The translations under genes and the position numbers were made by a program. 7,616 bases of DNA, taken from an uncultured Bacteroidota bacterium. Its GTDB lineage: Bacteria; Bacteroidota; Bacteroidia; B-17B0; Aurantibacillaceae. The notes below the pieces were generated by a model that was given only the letters and a program-made list of their open reading frames with translations, was not told the origin of the DNA and searched no databases. Shown here one piece after another: positions 5,058 to 7,616 of the stretch. Each line of letters begins with the position of its first letter. The first letter of the stretch is position 1. The DNA lies in assembly GCA_903923915.1 (NCBI GenBank), contig CAIXZI010000523.1, positions 1 through 7,616 of the forward strand, in the 5' to 3' direction.

Positions 5058-6896
5058 TTAATAATTAAAATCAGGTTGCTCTGCCAACGTATATTTTCTT
5101 CCGGCATTTATTTTTTTAAGATAAGCCATTAGCGGTTCAAAATAAGCCAACATAGGTTTAGCCGAAAAATCTTGTCCGATACTTTTCTTTAAATGCTCTC
5201 TCCAATCAACACTGGCACCGGGTTTCATAACCTGTTGCAAAAATTCGCCAACCGCTTTATTACCCCAATAATTAGTAGCGTGAGCATCTTGCTTTAAAAT
5301 ATTTTGTGCAATATGCTGATGAAATTGAAACAATAAAACGTTACTCATACTGTAATCATAATACTGTGCCGCATCATCATTAATATGTGTTTTGGTAGCT
5401 GCATCGCAATATTCTTCGCCACGCATCTCACTTGGTTCAATACCTTGGAATCGTTTTACTAAACTCCACCACAATTTATTGTATTGGTCTTTAGGTAAAT
5501 TTTTAGAGTATAAGTTATACTCAAACTCTGTCATAGTACCACTACCCCAAGGTATATGTACAGCATATTGTAAAGCCTCTTTCAACAACATTAAAGTATC
5601 GTTGGTTTGCAGCTTTTTATCCATCATACCTAAACCTTGTAAAAAAGGCTTTTGTAAAGATGCCATGCCCATCATGGTTCCAAAAGCTTCATGATAAGCA
5701 CGGTTAGCACCACTACGTAATACAATAGGCACATCGGGATTGCTGTATGATTGGTAATAATAAATGTGTCCAAGTTCATGCAACACCGTACTCCACCACT
5801 CTGTATTAGGCACCACACTCATTAACGAACGAACGTCTTTGTCGTTATCAATATGCCATGCAGAAGCATGTGTGTTCTTTTTATAACCTGCATTTGCAGG
5901 AACAGGGTAAAGGCTTGAACGTTCCCAAAAAGTTGCAGGCAACGGACCAAAGCCAATACTTTTATAAAACTCTTCTCCTTTTTTTACAATCCACTCGGCA
6001 CCTTGTTGTTTTAAGTAAGGATCTAAATCAAAACCTTTAACTTCTACAAGTTGCGACCACTCTTGTCCCCAACGATTAGGCAACCAATGTGCCGGAATAT
6101 AATCAGGCACCGGTTTATTATATTTTTTAGCTAATTCGTAACGTGCCCATGTATGTAACTCACGGTATAAAGGCCAGATGTCTTTAATCATGCCACGCGT
6201 TGTTTGCATTAATTCATCGGTACTCATGCCATACTCAGAAGCCTGATACGCAAAGAAATCTGAATAGCCAAGCGGCTGAACCGATTTGTTACGAAGCTCA
6301 CGTAAATTAACCAAACCATCTTTTAAAACCTTACCCACTTCTTTACTTGATTGCCAAACAGCTAATCGTTCTTTTTCGTTTGATGATTTTTCTAAGGTAC
6401 CATCAATATCATTGGGGGTGATTTCTTTTCCGTTTAAAGTAAATTTAAAACCATACAATAAACCGGTTTGTTTGTTTTGTGCGGCAATTTTTTGTTTTAC
6501 AATATCGCCTGCTGCTTCGGGGTTTGCACCTGCATTAAAGATGATAGCTTTTAACTGACGAACTTGAATGTCGCTTAACTGAAGTGTATCTTTTTTATCA
6601 AGGAATGATTTTGCTTTTTCGGTAAGCGATTTTCCTCCGGTAAAAGTTGCCATAGCTTCATCGGCACGGGCAGCCGCATTTTCGGTAGCTGTATCGCCCG
6701 CTACAATGTGCGTATTTAATTTCCACTGACCTTCATTAGAAGCAATTAAATATTTTTGAAACTGATTATTATAATCAACCAAAAAACTATCTACACTTGC
6801 TTTTGCAGCAACTGTATCATTTTCTTGAGAAGGCTTATTATTACAAGCCACAAACAATAAGCTTGTTGCAACAGATAGAACTATTTTTTTCATCAT
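5058..6896 (-). CDS. M2 family metallopeptidase (ACE-like peptidyl-dipeptidase), lipoprotein
   Basis: 612 residues. Family M2 zinc enzymes remove C-terminal dipeptides. Residues 1-18 are a lipoprotein signal (MMKKIVLSVATSLLFVAC, lipobox ending at Cys18), so it is anchored in the envelope. The zinc site is HELGH at 373-377 (His373, Glu374, His377) with the third ligand Glu403 in YHEAFG. Other ACE landmarks are present: IPAHWLPNRWGQEW (268-280, Gln278), FWERSS (323-328), HASAW (343-347), and KTHI...YYDY (Lys502, His504, Tyr512, Tyr515), which line up with the substrate-binding Lys511, His513, Tyr520 and Tyr523 of human testis ACE. FQFH at 523-526 also matches. The chloride-ligand arginines of human ACE (Arg489, Arg522) align with Val480 and Asp514 here. 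A likely role is periplasmic or outer-membrane peptide scavenging. The start may be either of two adjacent ATGs (6896 or 6893). Confidence 0.93.
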   Translation of the reverse strand: MMKKIVLSVATSLLFVACNNKPSQENDTVAAKASVDSFLVDYNNQFQKYLIASNEGQWKLNTHIVAGDTATENAAARADEAMATFTGGKSLTEKAKSFLDKKDTLQLSDIQVRQLKAIIFNAGANPEAAGDIVKQKIAAQNKQTGLLYGFKFTLNGKEITPNDIDGTLEKSSNEKERLAVWQSSKEVGKVLKDGLVNLRELRNKSVQPLGYSDFFAYQASEYGMSTDELMQTTRGMIKDIWPLYRELHTWARYELAKKYNKPVPDYIPAHWLPNRWGQEWSQLVEVKGFDLDPYLKQQGAEWIVKKGEEFYKSIGFGPLPATFWERSSLYPVPANAGYKKNTHASAWHIDNDKDVRSLMSVVPNTEWWSTVLHELGHIYYYQSYSNPDVPIVLRSGANRAYHEAFGTMMGMASLQKPFLQGLGMMDKKLQTNDTLMLLKEALQYAVHIPWGSGTMTEFEYNLYSKNLPKDQYNKLWWSLVKRFQGIEPSEMRGEEYCDAATKTHINDDAAQYYDYSMSNVLLFQFHQHIAQNILKQDAHATNYWGNKAVGEFLQQVMKPGASVDWREHLKKSIGQDFSAKPMLAYFEPLMAYLKKINAGRKYTLAEQPDFNY

Positions 6897-6914
6897 GAGT
6901 TTAATTTAATGAAG

Positions 6915-6922
6915 CAAATCTA
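6915..6922 (-). promoter_or_regulatory. -7 promoter element of the M2 peptidase gene
   Basis: On the minus strand TAGATTTG matches TAnnTTTG exactly, 18 bases before the ATG at 6896. No TTG is found at the expected -33 distance. It implies a short leader and transcription separate from the beta-barrel gene upstream. Confidence 0.5.
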
Positions 6923-7009
6923 TAAAAATAAACAGCTTATGGATTGGCTGTTATTTAAGCGGCTTTTGAATGTGATTTTACAAAGGAATATCAGTATAGA
7001 TGGCAGAAA

Positions 7010-7616
7010 TTAATTTAGCACAAACCTGTAACCAATTGAAAAAGCAACGGGCAATAAATCGTTTTGGAAGTTAACGTGGTGTTTGTTTTGAAGATCTGTA
7101 ATGTAATTATCTACATCATCACCTCTAATAGGAAACAAAAGGGAAGCAGAAATATACCCTTTTCTAAAACGTACATCAGCCCCAAATCCAAAACTTGGAC
7201 CATAAAATAATCTGCTATAATCTGTTACACCTGCTGAAGAAGCTGTTGAATTTGCTGGGTTACTCAAGACAATAATAGCTGTATTATATCCATACATACC
7301 TATTGCAAAAGGAATAAGCTGCACCTTTTTTTTACTCACTTTTACAAATCTAATTTTTGCCCCTACATTATACCCAATACCTGCAAAAGCAATGCCTCCA
7401 CCTGCAAAAACACCTATGTATTTATGAGGATAGGCCGTAAAATTAATTCCTAAACCGCCGTAATCTAATCCAAAACCTAATCCTAGAGCAAATACATCGG
7501 GCATAATATCAGCTGGCACTTTTGCTTTAAGTACAAGTGTTTTAGAAGTATCGATTCGCACTACACTATCTGGTTTTACAATCATATTTTGAGAATAACT
7601 AAACATAGTTATTACA
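7010..7616 (-). CDS. Outer-membrane beta-barrel-like protein, N-terminus beyond the right edge
   Basis: The frame is open to the window edge. A Met at 7606 is probably internal: the residues just before it continue (VIT) and MFSYSQ looks like the end of a signal peptide cut after SYSQ, so the true start lies beyond 7616. Some 200 residues are visible. Glycine- and aromatic-rich alternating strands dominate: VFALGLGFGLDYGGLGINFT, YIGVFAGGGIAFAGIGYNVG, GPSFGFGADVRFRKGYISAS, and a closing strand LPVAFSIGYRFVLN. A C-terminal aromatic strand ending YRFVLN is typical of barrels assembled by BAM. About 8-10 strands would suit a small barrel of the porin-like or OmpW/OprF-like shape, but no family is assigned. 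It lies 114 bases upstream of the M2 peptidase on the same strand. Confidence 0.75.
   Translation of the reverse strand, partial: VITMFSYSQNMIVKPDSVVRIDTSKTLVLKAKVPADIMPDVFALGLGFGLDYGGLGINFTAYPHKYIGVFAGGGIAFAGIGYNVGAKIRFVKVSKKKVQLIPFAIGMYGYNTAIIVLSNPANSTASSAGVTDYSRLFYGPSFGFGADVRFRKGYISASLLFPIRGDDVDNYITDLQNKHHVNFQNDLLPVAFSIGYRFVLN

Noticed and set aside
5392..6558. Plus-strand frames of 60-100 residues opposite the M2 peptidase gene
   Set aside because: They are antisense shadows of a clearly conserved metallopeptidase, with no promoter or recognisable protein features.
1..7616. CRISPR arrays, tRNAs, transposases, toxin-antitoxin or defence operons
   Set aside because: No regularly spaced repeats, cloverleaf sequences, transposase motifs or recognisable defence genes were found on either strand.

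Overview
The window looks like a low-GC Bacteroidota chromosome fragment, probably an environmental or metagenomic Chitinophagales/Sphingobacteriales-type genome. The reasons are the AT-rich codon use, several exact TAnnTTTG (-7) promoter elements, sparse Shine-Dalgarno sites, a CarboxypepD_reg-like secreted protein, and an intergenic inverted repeat related to GTCATGCTGAGCTTGTCGAAG. The taxonomic call is inference from these features; no marker gene fixes it.

Layout. Bases 1-325 hold an open frame that starts as motif A of a phage-type family A DNA polymerase in GC-rich DNA (53 of the first 80 bases are G or C). It then passes, without a stop, into an AT-rich small membrane protein of Bacteroidota character. 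This is either a real recombination junction or an assembly chimera at the contig edge. A 48-residue basic protein (minus strand, 472-618) follows, with a good promoter, a 15-bp palindrome inside that promoter, and an intrinsic terminator. A divergent hypothetical gene (about 668/687-1241) may carry a one-base frameshift near its start.

Between 1264 and 1379 lies an attC-like inverted element (GCTAAC...GTTAGC with inner GGGCGG/CCGTCC arms). Right after it comes a two-TM protein with a PH-like cytoplasmic domain (1404-1934). The arrangement gene / attC-like site / gene with a very short leader resembles an integron-type cassette array without a visible integrase.

From about 2000 onward the content is ordinary chromosomal. 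It comprises a secreted CarboxypepD_reg-like protein (2019-2861), a 90-residue membrane protein (2941-3213), a VOC/glyoxalase-fold protein (3272-3664, minus), an RluF-type 23S rRNA pseudouridine synthase (3781-4476, minus), a small Spy/DUF4890-like periplasmic protein (4611-4991), a large lipoprotein of peptidase family M2 (ACE-like peptidyl-dipeptidase, 5058-6896, minus), and the C-terminal part of an outer-membrane-type beta-barrel protein running off the right edge (7010-7616, minus). A bidirectional terminator separates the convergent 4611 and 5058 genes.

The genes do not form one pathway. Several encode envelope or secreted proteins: CarboxypepD_reg protein, Spy-like protein, M2 lipoprotein and beta barrel. 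No stretch over 300 bases lacks a gene. I see no CRISPR array, tRNA, rRNA, transposase or complete defence system. The parts most worth a second look are the left edge (polymerase junction, palindrome-controlled mini-gene, attC-like site) and the apparent loss of chloride-binding arginines in the ACE homologue.
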